Program-made: the position numbers and the translations under genes
Shown: positions 45,575 through 54,414 of the stretch, in pieces
Position numbering within the stretch: the first letter of the stretch is position 1
How the letters are laid out: every line of letters begins with the position of its first letter
Notes under the pieces: generated by a model
Databases searched by the model: none
What the model saw: the letters and a program-made list of their open reading frames with translations, nothing else
Told to the model about the DNA's origin: nothing
NCBI GenBank assembly: GCA_937944055.1
Contig: CALDZJ010000013.1
Coordinates: 1-64,000, forward strand
DNA: 64,000 nt
DNA from: an uncultured Verrucomicrobiales bacterium
Lineage (GTDB): Bacteria; Verrucomicrobiota; Verrucomicrobiia; Verrucomicrobiales; Akkermansiaceae
Direction of reading: 5' to 3'

Positions 45575-46539
45575 TGACACTGACCGTTTCAGACCCCTCC
45601 AGCCCCCGGCTTGATGCCTTCCTCGCGGGGGAACTTCCCGCACTCTCGCGCTCCCGCATCCAGGCCCTGATCAAAGACGGCCACATTCTTCTCAATGACG
45701 CAAAAGTCAAAGCGCGCACCTCTTTAAAGATCGGCGACATCATCTCCATCACCATTCCCGAGGAAAGCACGCCCGAGCCAGAGGCCGAAAACATCCCCCT
45801 CTCCGTCCTCCACGAAGATTCAGACCTCATCATCATCAATAAAGCACCTGGCATGGTTGTCCACCCCGCCGCAGGGAATCGCAAAGGCACCCTCGTCAAT
45901 GCCCTCCTTCACCATTGCCAAGGCCAACTCGCCAGTGATGGCGGCGAGGGCCGGCCCGGCATCGTCCACCGCCTCGATAAAGACACCTCAGGCTGCATCA
46001 TCGCCGCTAAGACAAACGCCAGCCTGAAGCACCTCGTCGGGCAATTTTCCGAGCGTAAAACCGCCAAGCTTTACCTCGCCGTCGCGCAAGCTCCCCCCAC
46101 TCAGGTTCACCAAACCATCTTTAACAACATCGCCCGCCACCCAGTCCACCGCCAAAGAATGGACGTCTGCAACCCGGGCTCCGGCAAGCCTGCCATCACA
46201 GATCTCCACCTCCTCCACCGCAGAGATGATGGCACCTCCCTCATTCTTTGCGCCCTCCACACCGGCCGCACTCACCAAATCCGCGTCCATAATCGCTTCC
46301 TCGGCCACCCCCTCCTCGGCGACCCCATCTACAGCAAACCAAGCCGCCAAGCAGCTCAGCCCACCCGCCTCATGCTCCATGCATGGCGACTCGGCGTGAC
46401 CCATCCTAACAGTGGGAAATGGCTCCAAAATGAAGCACCCATCCCCCCTGAATTTCACCCATGGACCGATCAAGTGACAGAGAGACTCTCTCAAATCCGT
46501 TCTATCTCTGACCCCCGTGAATTCGATGCTCTTTGGTAA
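45574..46539 (+). CDS. RluD-type 23S rRNA pseudouridine synthase
   Basis: A 321-residue RluA-family enzyme with an N-terminal S4 RNA-binding domain (about 10-70: RLDAFLAGELPALSRSRIQALIKDG) and a catalytic domain with HRLDKDTSGCIIAAKT carrying the nucleophilic Asp. KLYLAVAQ and CALHTGRTHQIRVH...GHPLLGDPIY are later motifs. RluC and RluD modify several uridines in 23S rRNA; which ones cannot be told. The start overlaps the previous gene's stop. It is longer than and distinct from the short RluA-type gene at 16904. Confidence 0.9.
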   Translation: MTLTVSDPSSPRLDAFLAGELPALSRSRIQALIKDGHILLNDAKVKARTSLKIGDIISITIPEESTPEPEAENIPLSVLHEDSDLIIINKAPGMVVHPAAGNRKGTLVNALLHHCQGQLASDGGEGRPGIVHRLDKDTSGCIIAAKTNASLKHLVGQFSERKTAKLYLAVAQAPPTQVHQTIFNNIARHPVHRQRMDVCNPGSGKPAITDLHLLHRRDDGTSLILCALHTGRTHQIRVHNRFLGHPLLGDPIYSKPSRQAAQPTRLMLHAWRLGVTHPNSGKWLQNEAPIPPEFHPWTDQVTERLSQIRSISDPREFDALW

Positions 46540-46606
46540 AACGCTCACCCCATTGAAAGCTACCAGACATAAGCCCACTCCCTTCTTAAATTCCTAGAAA
46601 TCTCCC

Positions 46607-47221
46607 ATGGCAGCCGAATTCAAACGTCGCTATCTCCGCATTGTCCGTAAGGCCTACCGCTTCCTGCGTAGCCCCGGACTGAAGCGGTGCGCTTGGCTTC
46701 AGCGGACCATCTCACCCATGTTCGAGCGCCAATTCTGGCACCCTTGTCGGGACTCCGTCGCCACCGGCCTAGCGATCGGCCTCTTCGTCTCCCAGCTTCC
46801 CATGCCTGGGCAAATGATCCTCGCCGGGGTCTGGTCCGTCTTCTTCCGTGCCAATATCCCCATCGCCCTCGCTGCTTGCTGGATTACCAATCCCATCAGC
46901 CAAATCCCCATCATGCTTTTCCAAGAACGCCTCGGCGACTTCTTGCGCGAGAGCCTCCTCATCCCGATCCATCCCATTCTAGAACGCATCCAAGTCCCCC
47001 TCGGATTCCTCCCCGGAATGGAAGGAGAATACCTGAATGGTGGGAGCTTTATTCTCGGCTTCCTCGCCCTCGGCTTCCTCCTCTTTCTCCTCGCCTTCCC
47101 GCTCGTCTACCTCCTTTCCGCCCTCATGCCGCGCATCCTCCCTAAGACCCGCTACCAACGGGCCAAAGCGAAAGTCATCGCCCGCCAAAAAAAGGAAGAA
47201 TCTAAAAATCAAAGCCCCTGA
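46607..47221 (+). CDS. DUF2062 membrane protein
   Basis: A 204-residue inner-membrane protein of the DUF2062 family: basic N-terminus, then RDSVATGLAIGLFVSQLPMPGQMILAGVW, and ACWITNPISQIPIMLFQERLGDFL. A C-terminal hydrophobic segment (FLALGFLLFLLAFPLVYLLSALM) is followed by a Lys/Arg-rich tail. The family is often linked to glycosyltransferase or envelope genes, but function is unknown. It is 67 bp after the RluD-like gene. A 13-bp tandem duplication covers its stop codon. Confidence 0.85.
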   Translation: MAAEFKRRYLRIVRKAYRFLRSPGLKRCAWLQRTISPMFERQFWHPCRDSVATGLAIGLFVSQLPMPGQMILAGVWSVFFRANIPIALAACWITNPISQIPIMLFQERLGDFLRESLLIPIHPILERIQVPLGFLPGMEGEYLNGGSFILGFLALGFLLFLLAFPLVYLLSALMPRILPKTRYQRAKAKVIARQKKEESKNQSP

Positions 47222-47244
47222 GCCACCCCTCTGAGCCACCCCTC
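47219..47244. repeat. 13-bp tandem duplication across the DUF2062 stop codon
   Basis: TGAGCCACCCCTC occurs twice in a row (47219-47231 and 47232-47244). The first TGA is the stop of the DUF2062 gene; the unit is not a multiple of three. Confidence 0.9.
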
Positions 47245-47323
47245 TCCGAATGAGAGAAGAAGCCCGCAGACGGCAGTAAAGCGGAACAATGACAGAGCAC
47301 AGGAGCACAGAGCTCGGCCCGTT

Positions 47324-47932
47324 TTAACTCGCTTTCCCCGCCACTTTTTCCTGCTCATCTTCTGGCCGGAATGCCGAGACAAACAAAAGCATAGCAGCCA
47401 CTGAGATGCACGAGTCCGCAACGTTAAAGGTGGGAAAAAATCCCCCACTGCGAGGAGAGATTTTTTCATAACCCGGGAGCTTCACTCGGATAAAATCAAC
47501 CACATATCCCTTAGAAAGACGCGTCACAAAGGACTTCTCCTCATGCTGCTCTAGCCAAAACCCCTGAAAGAGGCGATCCGTCAAATTTCCACAAACCCCC
47601 GCCACTAATAAAACCGCAGCCAACCTCGCCGGAGGATTCGCAAAGGCCCCCTTCCTCCAAAAAACCGAGATGATGATCAAAGCTAAGATCAAGACCAAGG
47701 TAAACACGAGAGGAGCCCAAGTCGTCCCATTCCCCAGCCCAAACGCCACTCCTTGGTTGTGAACCCGCCACCACCAAAGAAAGCCCTCAATCACCGGCAC
47801 CGGCTGATCCGGCGTCACAAAATCCTCTCGAATCGGTTCATGAAATTTAAAGACCACCCACCACTTCGTCAGCTGATCCAGCACGAACAAAGGCAGCGAA
47901 ATCGTAAGAAAAACCTTAGGGAGACGGCTCAT
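47324..47932 (-). CDS. lspA: Lipoprotein signal peptidase (signal peptidase II)
   Basis: A 202-residue inner-membrane aspartyl protease that cleaves lipoprotein signal peptides after lipidation. It has four hydrophobic segments. The catalytic Asp residues lie in AGVCGNLTDRL and FPTFNVADSCISV, and VHNQGVAFGL is an N-terminal family motif. It is longer than typical LspA (about 165) because of a loop after the first Asp (GFWLEQHEEKSFVTRLSK). Several lipoproteins in this window (4690, 56360, 61090) would be its clients. It is 54 bp after truB, probably in the nrnA-truB-lspA operon. Confidence 0.94.
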   Translation of the reverse strand: MSRLPKVFLTISLPLFVLDQLTKWWVVFKFHEPIREDFVTPDQPVPVIEGFLWWWRVHNQGVAFGLGNGTTWAPLVFTLVLILALIIISVFWRKGAFANPPARLAAVLLVAGVCGNLTDRLFQGFWLEQHEEKSFVTRLSKGYVVDFIRVKLPGYEKISPRSGGFFPTFNVADSCISVAAMLLFVSAFRPEDEQEKVAGKAS

Positions 47933-47986
47933 ACAGAAAAAATTTGAGATGAAGAAGATGATCGACTTGAAAAGACTCGCATAAAC

Positions 47987-48718
47987 TTAAGCCCCACGCA
48001 TGAGAGAAATCTCCGCCAGACTCACAAAAGAACTTACCAACTCCTCGCGGCTCGCCACCTTCAGCGCATCCACCGGCACCGCACGCTCCAGATCAAATTT
48101 CCCCGAGCGGGTCCTCCGCAGTGAGCTTAAGTGCGCCCCGCATCCTAACTTTTGACCAATATCATGAGCATAAGTGCGGACATAAAAACCCTTCGAGCAA
48201 TCAACCGTGAAATCAATCTCCGGGAGTTCCACGCGCGAGAGCTCATAAGCCTTCACGTAAATAGAACGCGGCTTGCGCTCCACCACCTGCCCCTTCCGCG
48301 CGAGCTTATAAAGGGGAACTCCATCTTTCTTGATCGCCGAAACCATCGGCGGGATTTGCTCAAAGTCGCCCATGAACTCATCGAACACCGCCTCAATCTC
48401 CCCCTGATTCAGATCTGGCACCTCCTTCTCCTCCTCAATCTCTCCCTCCTTATCTTGCGTAGAAGTCGTCGCCCCAAGCGTGATCGTCCCAGTGTAGGTT
48501 TTATCCTCACTCATCAGGAGATCTTGAATCTTAGTGGCCCGGTTGATCACCAACATGAGCAAACCCGTCGCCATTGGGTCCAACGTTCCACAATGTCCGA
48601 TTTTCTTCATATTTAACTGGCGGCGAGCGATCGCCACCACATCGTGAGAAGTCATACCAGAGGCCTTATCAATGAGGAGAACTCCACTTGGGAGATCATT
48701 TGGATTTTGCATCGTCAT
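47987..48718 (-). CDS. truB: tRNA pseudouridine-55 synthase
   Basis: A 243-residue TruB enzyme making pseudouridine 55 in the T loop of tRNAs. The catalytic motif IGHCGTLDPMATGLL carries Asp47; KTYTGTITLGATTSTQDKEG, PPMVSAIKKDGVPLYKLARKG and GFYVRTYAHDIG are family motifs. Shorter than E. coli TruB because the C-terminal PUA extension is absent. The start may be ATG 48718 or 48712. It lies 6 bp after nrnA, a common pairing. Confidence 0.94.
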   Translation of the reverse strand: MTMQNPNDLPSGVLLIDKASGMTSHDVVAIARRQLNMKKIGHCGTLDPMATGLLMLVINRATKIQDLLMSEDKTYTGTITLGATTSTQDKEGEIEEEKEVPDLNQGEIEAVFDEFMGDFEQIPPMVSAIKKDGVPLYKLARKGQVVERKPRSIYVKAYELSRVELPEIDFTVDCSKGFYVRTYAHDIGQKLGCGAHLSSLRRTRSGKFDLERAVPVDALKVASREELVSSFVSLAEISLMRGA

Positions 48719-48724
48719 GATCGT

Positions 48725-49723
48725 TTATGAATTTAGCCCCTCACGCCGCATCCTCTCCCGCACCTCAGCGAGCACTTTTTCCCGCGCCTCCGCGATCGGT
48801 CCAGGCATCCGGATCCCCGCCGCGAGGGCATGCCCACCACCGCCAAAGACTCCGCAAATCTCACTCGCATTTAAACGCCGATCCTTCGAACGCATCGAGA
48901 CACGCACCTTACCCCCCTCAAGATCCTCAAAAAACACCGCCACGAGGACACCCTGCACCGCTCGGATAAAATCAATCATCCCCTCCGTATCATCATCCAC
49001 TAAACCAAGATCATTCTTGGTCGCCAGACTCAGATCCCACCACACTAATTTCCCCTCATCACTGCGATCTAAGGTATTTAAAAGAGCCCGCATCAATTCC
49101 ACCTTCCGATAGGGCTGACTATCATAGGTAAGTTCATTAATCCTCCCCACATCTAAACCGCGGGACACTAAATCTGCAGCCATCTCATAAGTCCGCTGAG
49201 TGGTCCCAGCGTATTGGAAAGATCCAGTATCCGTCGAGACAGCCACGTAGATGGAATCACGCGTGATTTCAGAAATCGGTAAATCGAGAGTCACCAGAAG
49301 ATCATAAATAATCTGCCCCGTCGCCGGGCTACTCGAGTCGATGTAGTTCAAGTCTCCGTAACCCGGATTTGAAACATGATGATCGATATTGATCATGAGC
49401 TTGGCCCCTTTAATCGCCTCCAAGCTCCCCTCACCGACCCGGGCATGCGCCGCCGTATCCAACGTAATCGCCACCTCCACATCGACCCCCTGAGCCTCCG
49501 AGGAAACCTCCACCTTCTCCGAACCGGGCAAAAATGCCAAACTCTCCGGGCAGCCATCATTATTTAAATAGCGCACCGATTTCCCCATCTGCTCTAAAGC
49601 ATGCCCTAAGGCTAGGATCGAGCCAATGGCATCACCATCAGGACGGACATGACTCACAAGAGCGAAAGACTGGTGCGCTTCAAAAGCCTCACCAATTTGG
49701 GCGAAAGTGGAATTCTCTGACAT
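48725..49723 (-). CDS. nrnA: Bifunctional oligoribonuclease / PAP phosphatase NrnA
   Basis: A 332-residue DHH/DHHA1 phosphoesterase. NrnA-type enzymes degrade very short RNAs and can hydrolyse 3'-phosphoadenosine 5'-phosphate. Metal motifs: HVRPDGDAIGS (about 23-33), TLDTAAHARV, INIDHHVSNP (the DHH motif) and STDTGSF. The C-terminal DHHA1 domain has FGGGGHALAAGI. ATG 49723 (MSENSTFAQ) is preferred over the track start 14 codons upstream. It begins the nrnA-truB-lspA set, on the minus strand. Confidence 0.93.
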   Translation of the reverse strand: MSENSTFAQIGEAFEAHQSFALVSHVRPDGDAIGSILALGHALEQMGKSVRYLNNDGCPESLAFLPGSEKVEVSSEAQGVDVEVAITLDTAAHARVGEGSLEAIKGAKLMINIDHHVSNPGYGDLNYIDSSSPATGQIIYDLLVTLDLPISEITRDSIYVAVSTDTGSFQYAGTTQRTYEMAADLVSRGLDVGRINELTYDSQPYRKVELMRALLNTLDRSDEGKLVWWDLSLATKNDLGLVDDDTEGMIDFIRAVQGVLVAVFFEDLEGGKVRVSMRSKDRRLNASEICGVFGGGGHALAAGIRMPGPIAEAREKVLAEVRERMRREGLNS

Positions 49724-49814
49724 AGGGTAGGACCACAGATTTCCCCAGCCACGCCATGTGATCAAGGATTGATCGAAAGAAAGCGCCCCTCCGTCTCACC
49801 TCAGCTCAGCCCTC

Positions 49815-50573
49815 CTACTCCTTCTTTTGGGAAAAAAGCCACTTCCACACGGCCGCATCCTCATAAGTCGCAGTCCAAGAATCATGCCCCACTCCCGCAT
49901 AAATTTTTAATTTCACATCCGCCTTCACCTCCTCAAGCGCCTCCACCATCACGCGGGATGCTTGAAGGGGCACCACCTCATCGACCTCACCATGGAAAAC
50001 GCGGAAAGGGACCCCCTTCATCTGAGCCGCCGTCTTAGGATCACCTCCACCACACACCGGAATCGCAGCCGCAAAGCCATCCGGACGCCGAGCCACTGCC
50101 GCGAAGCATCCAAAACCTCCCATCGATAAACCCGTCACATAAATGCGACTCCGGTCCACCTTCTGCTCCCTCACCAAGCGGTCCATCACCTCAAAGACCA
50201 GCCGCATCATCGCAGAAGGTTCCTTTGCTAAATCTCCCCCCTTTGCTGAGCGCCCATCCCCCCGTAAATCAGCCCACCACACCCCCGGCTCACACTGCGG
50301 CGCCAGCACCACCGCACTCTCATCGTTCGCTGAAATCCATTTTAACAAATCAGCCACCCCATGCTTCAGCTGCGCCTTATTATCAGAGCCCCGCTCGCCG
50401 GCCCCATGTAAGAAAAGGACCAAAGCGGGCTCCTTTGACTCCCCCACCTTCGTCCACCGAAAGGGCAAGGACTTCCCCTCTTTTTCATGCACCTCGGCTT
50501 TCATCTCTTCGAGCGATCCCGCCATCGTCCCCGTCATCATCACAACCATCATCCCTAAAAAACGAATCATCAT
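49815..50573 (-). CDS. Exported alpha/beta-hydrolase (carboxylesterase / phospholipase-like)
   Basis: A 252-residue secreted alpha/beta-hydrolase with a Met-rich signal peptide (MMIRFLGMMVVMMTGTMAGS). Catalytic Ser in YVTGLSMGGFGCFA, oxyanion HGAGERG, Asp in FHGEVDEVVPLQAS and His in AGVGHDSW complete the triad in the correct order. It resembles the esterase/PHB-depolymerase-like group; substrate unknown. The track start is eight residues upstream; AGG lies near ATG 50573. It lies between DUF4230 and nrnA on the minus strand. Confidence 0.83.
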   Translation of the reverse strand: MMIRFLGMMVVMMTGTMAGSLEEMKAEVHEKEGKSLPFRWTKVGESKEPALVLFLHGAGERGSDNKAQLKHGVADLLKWISANDESAVVLAPQCEPGVWWADLRGDGRSAKGGDLAKEPSAMMRLVFEVMDRLVREQKVDRSRIYVTGLSMGGFGCFAAVARRPDGFAAAIPVCGGGDPKTAAQMKGVPFRVFHGEVDEVVPLQASRVMVEALEEVKADVKLKIYAGVGHDSWTATYEDAAVWKWLFSQKKE

Positions 50574-50660
50574 CCTAAAAAAATGCCCCATCCCCATGCA
50601 CTCGGCAAGAGCAAGCCGCTAATTTTAGCCAGCGTAATCACGCCCAGAAGATCCACTCAG

Positions 50661-51305
50661 TTAATTGAGTTTCTTAGGAAACTTCACCTCTCCATCAGTG
50701 AGATCTTCCAAGCGCGTCTGGATGATCCGCTCCGCTTCCTCTAAAATATCGCTATTCTGAATGGCATCGATCCGCGCCTGTTGATGAAGCAAATTCGTAG
50801 CATGCTCGCGGTCTCTTTCATTCAAGCGATTCAAAGCCCCACTACTCGCAAAGAAAGTGTCATAATTGAGAAGAGAAACTCCCAGCAAGCGCGGCTCCGG
50901 CCACTCGCCCACCACCTCATTACCCCGCAGCTCAAAGCCCTCGAACTCGCTCAAATCATAACCGGCCTTCACCTCGAAATCCCCCTTCAAAATAAAGACC
51001 TTCTTAGACCTGAACCAAGTACTCTCATACTTCACCACCGTTTGCACACGTCGCTTCACCACCACCAGCTCACGAGTCTCCTGACTGCCCAAGGTCAAGG
51101 TATAGCCATCCACCTTGACCTCGCTATTCGTAACCGCTCCTAAAGCCTCCCTCAGTTTCTCTACCGGATTCATTTCCTGAAGCGGCCTCCCAATGAAAAA
51201 ATGAAAAGCCGCCATCCCAGCGATCCCCAAAAGCAGCAAAACCGTGAAATACTTAAAGGCACGATCAATCGCCCCTCTCTTGCTCCGTTCGTATTTATCT
51301 CTCAT
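50661..51305 (-). CDS. DUF4230 domain protein
   Basis: A 214-residue protein with a single N-terminal membrane segment (YFTVLLLLGIAGMAAFHFFIG) after a basic cytoplasmic start, then a DUF4230-like domain: ELVVVKRRVQTVVKYEST, VFILKGDFEVKAGYDLSEFEG and the C-terminal helix ATNLLHQQARIDAIQNSDILEEAERII. Found in many bacteria, function unknown. It lies upstream of the esterase gene, in the same direction but separated by 87 bp. Confidence 0.8.
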   Translation of the reverse strand: MRDKYERSKRGAIDRAFKYFTVLLLLGIAGMAAFHFFIGRPLQEMNPVEKLREALGAVTNSEVKVDGYTLTLGSQETRELVVVKRRVQTVVKYESTWFRSKKVFILKGDFEVKAGYDLSEFEGFELRGNEVVGEWPEPRLLGVSLLNYDTFFASSGALNRLNERDREHATNLLHQQARIDAIQNSDILEEAERIIQTRLEDLTDGEVKFPKKLN

Positions 51306-51403
51306 TCTGAAATGTCATGCAGGTCCTCTCGTGGCACAGCTCATCAGTCGGCAAGCCGCCCATACTCGCCGCAAGTGTTTGCTCTTGCCATAAGCCTTAC
51401 GGA

Positions 51404-51934
51404 ATGTTCACTAGCTCGCAAGTAATACAAACTGTGACTGCATTCGAAATCTATCAGAAAATTGACCCCGCCCTCATCAGTGATCTCTTTCTCTGGATTC
51501 GGGAAAACGATCGCCCCCTCTACAAATCGACCGTCGCAACCCTCACCGCGAACCGTCGCCTCCGCCCCGTTTTTGTAGAAAAAAAATCAGTCCCTGAGCA
51601 AATCGCTTGGCTCCATAAAACGCTCAAACTCCGCACCAGTGACACGATTGGCGAGCACCTTTTCCAAGTCTACTTCATGAAAGGCCAGCAAGAGCTCCTC
51701 ATCACATTCTGCGATGGCATGGGCATCAAGCACGATGGCGAAGGCTCCGTAGATGGATCACTCCCAGAGACCCTTGATGACGAAAAACTGAAATCCACGA
51801 TCGAGACCCTCGTCGGAGCTCATGACCCCAAACTCGTCACCCTGTACCTCCGCGTCTTTAATCTCCAAACCGCGACCGGTTGGGATAATCTCGCAGCTTT
51901 GTTAGAAAAAGACGAGCGCCTCAAGCTCGCCTAA
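51404..51934 (+). CDS. Conserved hypothetical protein
   Basis: A soluble protein of about 176 residues that I cannot assign. It is mostly helical and acidic: AFEIYQKIDPALISDLFLWIRENDRPLYKSTVATL, GEHLFQVYFMKGQQELLITFCDGMGIKHDGEG, LVTLYLRVFNLQTATGWDNL. No signal peptide, membrane segment or Cys motif. The track start at 51317 adds a poor leader; ATG 51404 (after ACGGA) or GTG 51434 is more likely. An 11-bp tandem duplication covers its stop. Gene reality is supported by codon use like its neighbours. Confidence 0.68.
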   Translation: MFTSSQVIQTVTAFEIYQKIDPALISDLFLWIRENDRPLYKSTVATLTANRRLRPVFVEKKSVPEQIAWLHKTLKLRTSDTIGEHLFQVYFMKGQQELLITFCDGMGIKHDGEGSVDGSLPETLDDEKLKSTIETLVGAHDPKLVTLYLRVFNLQTATGWDNLAALLEKDERLKLA

Positions 51935-51947
51935 AACTCGCCTAAAA
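51926..51947. repeat. 11-bp tandem duplication across a stop codon
   Basis: CTCGCCTAAAA occurs at 51926-51936 and 51937-51947. The first copy contains the TAA stop (51932-51934) of the conserved hypothetical gene. Confidence 0.9.
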
Positions 51948-51967
51948 AAAGCCCCCCCTCACCCCGT

Positions 51968-53212
51968 CTAAGGACCCAAGACTTCCTCCACGGCTGCAAT
52001 GCCAAAGTTCAACTCCTCCTCTGAGATCACGAAGGGAGGAGTGAATGAGAGGACATTCCCCTCTGGCCCATCCGCTAGAAAAAGAAGACCCCGTGCGAGC
52101 AAATCCGCCAGAAGCGGCCCCGCATTTCTTCGCAGCTCCACCCCCCACATCATCCCGCGTCCGCGCAACTCCACGACCTCATCGTGAGTTAATTTCTTGA
52201 GCGCCTCCTCCAGTAATCCGCTCGCCCGCTGCACCATCGCTAGCGTCGCTGGACGCTCGAGGATTTCCAGCGACTTCAGAGCCATCGCACAGCCCACCGG
52301 ATGACCTAAAAAAGTGCTCGTGTGCAGAGCCTCGCCCCCACTTTCAGGCCAAGCATCCATCACCTCAGCCTTCCCCACACAAGCCGAGATCGGAAAGCCC
52401 CCGCTCAGCGCCTTTCCCACACAAATCAGATCCGGCACCACCTCATCCCACTCACAAGCAAAGCACTTTCCACTGCGATAAAAGCCAGTGTAAATTTCAT
52501 CAAAGATCAAAAGCGCACCACGCTCATCACACCACTCCCGCAGGGCCGCTAAGAAACCGGGCGGCGCGATGACCTTCCCTCCACGCCCCTGAATCGGCTC
52601 CACCAGAACCGCCCCGATCGTCTCATCATCCGGGAGATCAAATGAGCCAAAGGGCAGCCGAGTAGTGACCTCAGCCAATTGATCCCCAAATGGTCCTCGA
52701 AATTTTGGCAAATCAGTCCCGAGTAAAGCTCCATAACCTAGCCCGTGATACGCATGAGAAAAAGCGATCACACCCGCCTTACCAGTCGCCAGTCGCGCGG
52801 TTTTCAGCGCCGTCTCCACAGCCTCAAATCCAGAATTAGACAAAACCACCTTCCCCTTTCCGTAGCCCCATCGCCCGTAAGTCATCGCCGATAAACGCGC
52901 GCAGAGCTCCCCCTTCAAGGCCGTAGGGTGAACATCGCCCATCCCATGCAGTAGCCTTTCAGACTGCGCGCGCATCGCCTGCACCACCTCAGCATTCCGA
53001 TGCCCCAAGCCCGCCACCCCAAAGGCACTCGTGAAATCCAGAAAGCGATTTCCATCCGCATCCCAAACGTTCGCCCCCTCCGCCTCCTCCCAAAAAACGG
53101 GCCAAGACTCATCCTGATAAGTGACATTCTGACTCTCGTGCTCCCGTAAGCGAGCGGCCAATTCTCGTGAACGAGGGCCCGGAATCGCTGTTTTTAAATC
53201 CGGAATCATCAC
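51968..53212 (-). CDS. Class III PLP-dependent aminotransferase
   Basis: A 414-residue aminotransferase of the class III (4-aminobutyrate/ornithine-like) group. Motifs: VWDADGNRFLDFTSAFGVAGLGH, HAYHGLGYGALLGT, VLVEPIQGRGGKV, GALLIFDEIYTGFYRSG, and the PLP-lysine block CVGKALSGGFPISACVGK. Substrate cannot be fixed. It starts (GTG at 53212, or ATG at 53209) immediately after the rhomboid gene's stop, so it is in the secG-rhomboid-aminotransferase operon. Confidence 0.9.
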   Translation of the reverse strand: MMIPDLKTAIPGPRSRELAARLREHESQNVTYQDESWPVFWEEAEGANVWDADGNRFLDFTSAFGVAGLGHRNAEVVQAMRAQSERLLHGMGDVHPTALKGELCARLSAMTYGRWGYGKGKVVLSNSGFEAVETALKTARLATGKAGVIAFSHAYHGLGYGALLGTDLPKFRGPFGDQLAEVTTRLPFGSFDLPDDETIGAVLVEPIQGRGGKVIAPPGFLAALREWCDERGALLIFDEIYTGFYRSGKCFACEWDEVVPDLICVGKALSGGFPISACVGKAEVMDAWPESGGEALHTSTFLGHPVGCAMALKSLEILERPATLAMVQRASGLLEEALKKLTHDEVVELRGRGMMWGVELRRNAGPLLADLLARGLLFLADGPEGNVLSFTPPFVISEEELNFGIAAVEEVLGP

Positions 53213-54388
53213 TCAGTTCGTCATTGCCATGATGGCACCAGCCCCCGAGAGGAGCACTAAAAAAAGAGCCACACCTCCCACCGCAATGTCTCTTTTTAAA
53301 ATCACCGGGCGGTGAGGAGAAGCCGACTTTGGGAAAACCAAAAGAGCATAAAGCCCACCCGTCACCAAGCCACCAAAGTGCGCAGCATTATCAATAAAGC
53401 GAAACCCCAGAAAACCAATCACCACCAAAGAGAATAAGATTCCCAAAAGGCGGCGGCGCGCCGAACGTGGCACCAAGGGCCGATGCAAGGTCTCAAAGAC
53501 CAAGATAAACCCAAGAAAACCGCAGACCACCCCAGACACCCCCACAGAAGTCTGCTCCGGCATCCAAGAAATACTAGCCCACCCCGCTCCAATGATGCTT
53601 AGGAAAAAAACCGCCGCCAGATGAGGCCACCTTGCCAAGATCTCAAGCCGCCGCGCCAAATACCAAAGAGCGCTCGCATTCAGAATAAAATGAATGACAT
53701 TCCCATGCAGAAATGCCGCCGTAAAAAGTCGCCAAGACTCGCCCAAGGCATATCTCGGCTTCACCAAACCCGCATCCATAATGCCCAGACCGGGACTGAA
53801 AAATTGCGTGAGCCCCACCAAACTTATCAAGCTTAAGAGGAGCACCGTAAGTAAGCTTCCTTGCGCCCCCATCCATAGATCGAAGCGCGCTTCTGGAATC
53901 TCACCCCGCATCCGCTCCCCATCAAAATGAGGCAGCGCCTTCCTAATCTTATGACTCTCCCACCAGGGCCGCGCCGTAAAGTATAGGAAGCCAAAAGCCG
54001 CCATCACCAAGAAGTGAATGCCCAAAAACCCAAAAGGCCGCCCTCCTTGGCAATAAGCATACATGGCATAGGCTAAAAGTAAGCCCGTCAGCGGTAGCGT
54101 CCGCCTCGCCTCCGCCTCATCTTCCTCCGCAAAAATAATCCGTCGCTTTTTTAAAACCGCGAACATTTCTGGCTCCTCCTCAGGAGCAAGTAAGCGGGGA
54201 TGTTCTGGCACCCAGATCCACGCGAGCCGCCCTTTCCCAGTTTGTAAGTATGACTTCAGCTCATCAAAAGTGTCAAATCCCACCTGCTTTCCCGCCTCAT
54301 CCTGCGAGCCGAAAGGAGCAGATTCCGGCTTCAGCGGGAACGCCTCTTCGCGTGCCCAAGCTGGTAAACCTGGTGCACTCATCGCCAT
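53213..54388 (-). CDS. Rhomboid family intramembrane serine protease
   Basis: A 391-residue membrane protease that cleaves within membrane helices. The N-terminal about 110 residues are soluble (a FDTFDELKSYLQTGKGRLAWIW segment resembles a GYF-like peptide-binding domain). Six or seven membrane segments follow. LHGNVIHFILN is the conserved helix with His, VGVSGVVCGFLG carries the catalytic Ser, and FIDNAAHFGGLVTGG carries the catalytic His. Target unknown. It is 26 bp after secG, and the aminotransferase gene follows without a gap. Confidence 0.9.
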   Translation of the reverse strand: MAMSAPGLPAWAREEAFPLKPESAPFGSQDEAGKQVGFDTFDELKSYLQTGKGRLAWIWVPEHPRLLAPEEEPEMFAVLKKRRIIFAEEDEAEARRTLPLTGLLLAYAMYAYCQGGRPFGFLGIHFLVMAAFGFLYFTARPWWESHKIRKALPHFDGERMRGEIPEARFDLWMGAQGSLLTVLLLSLISLVGLTQFFSPGLGIMDAGLVKPRYALGESWRLFTAAFLHGNVIHFILNASALWYLARRLEILARWPHLAAVFFLSIIGAGWASISWMPEQTSVGVSGVVCGFLGFILVFETLHRPLVPRSARRRLLGILFSLVVIGFLGFRFIDNAAHFGGLVTGGLYALLVFPKSASPHRPVILKRDIAVGGVALFLVLLSGAGAIMAMTN

Positions 54389-54414
54389 GAAATCGCCCTA
54401 AAAAAAGGCTCGCT

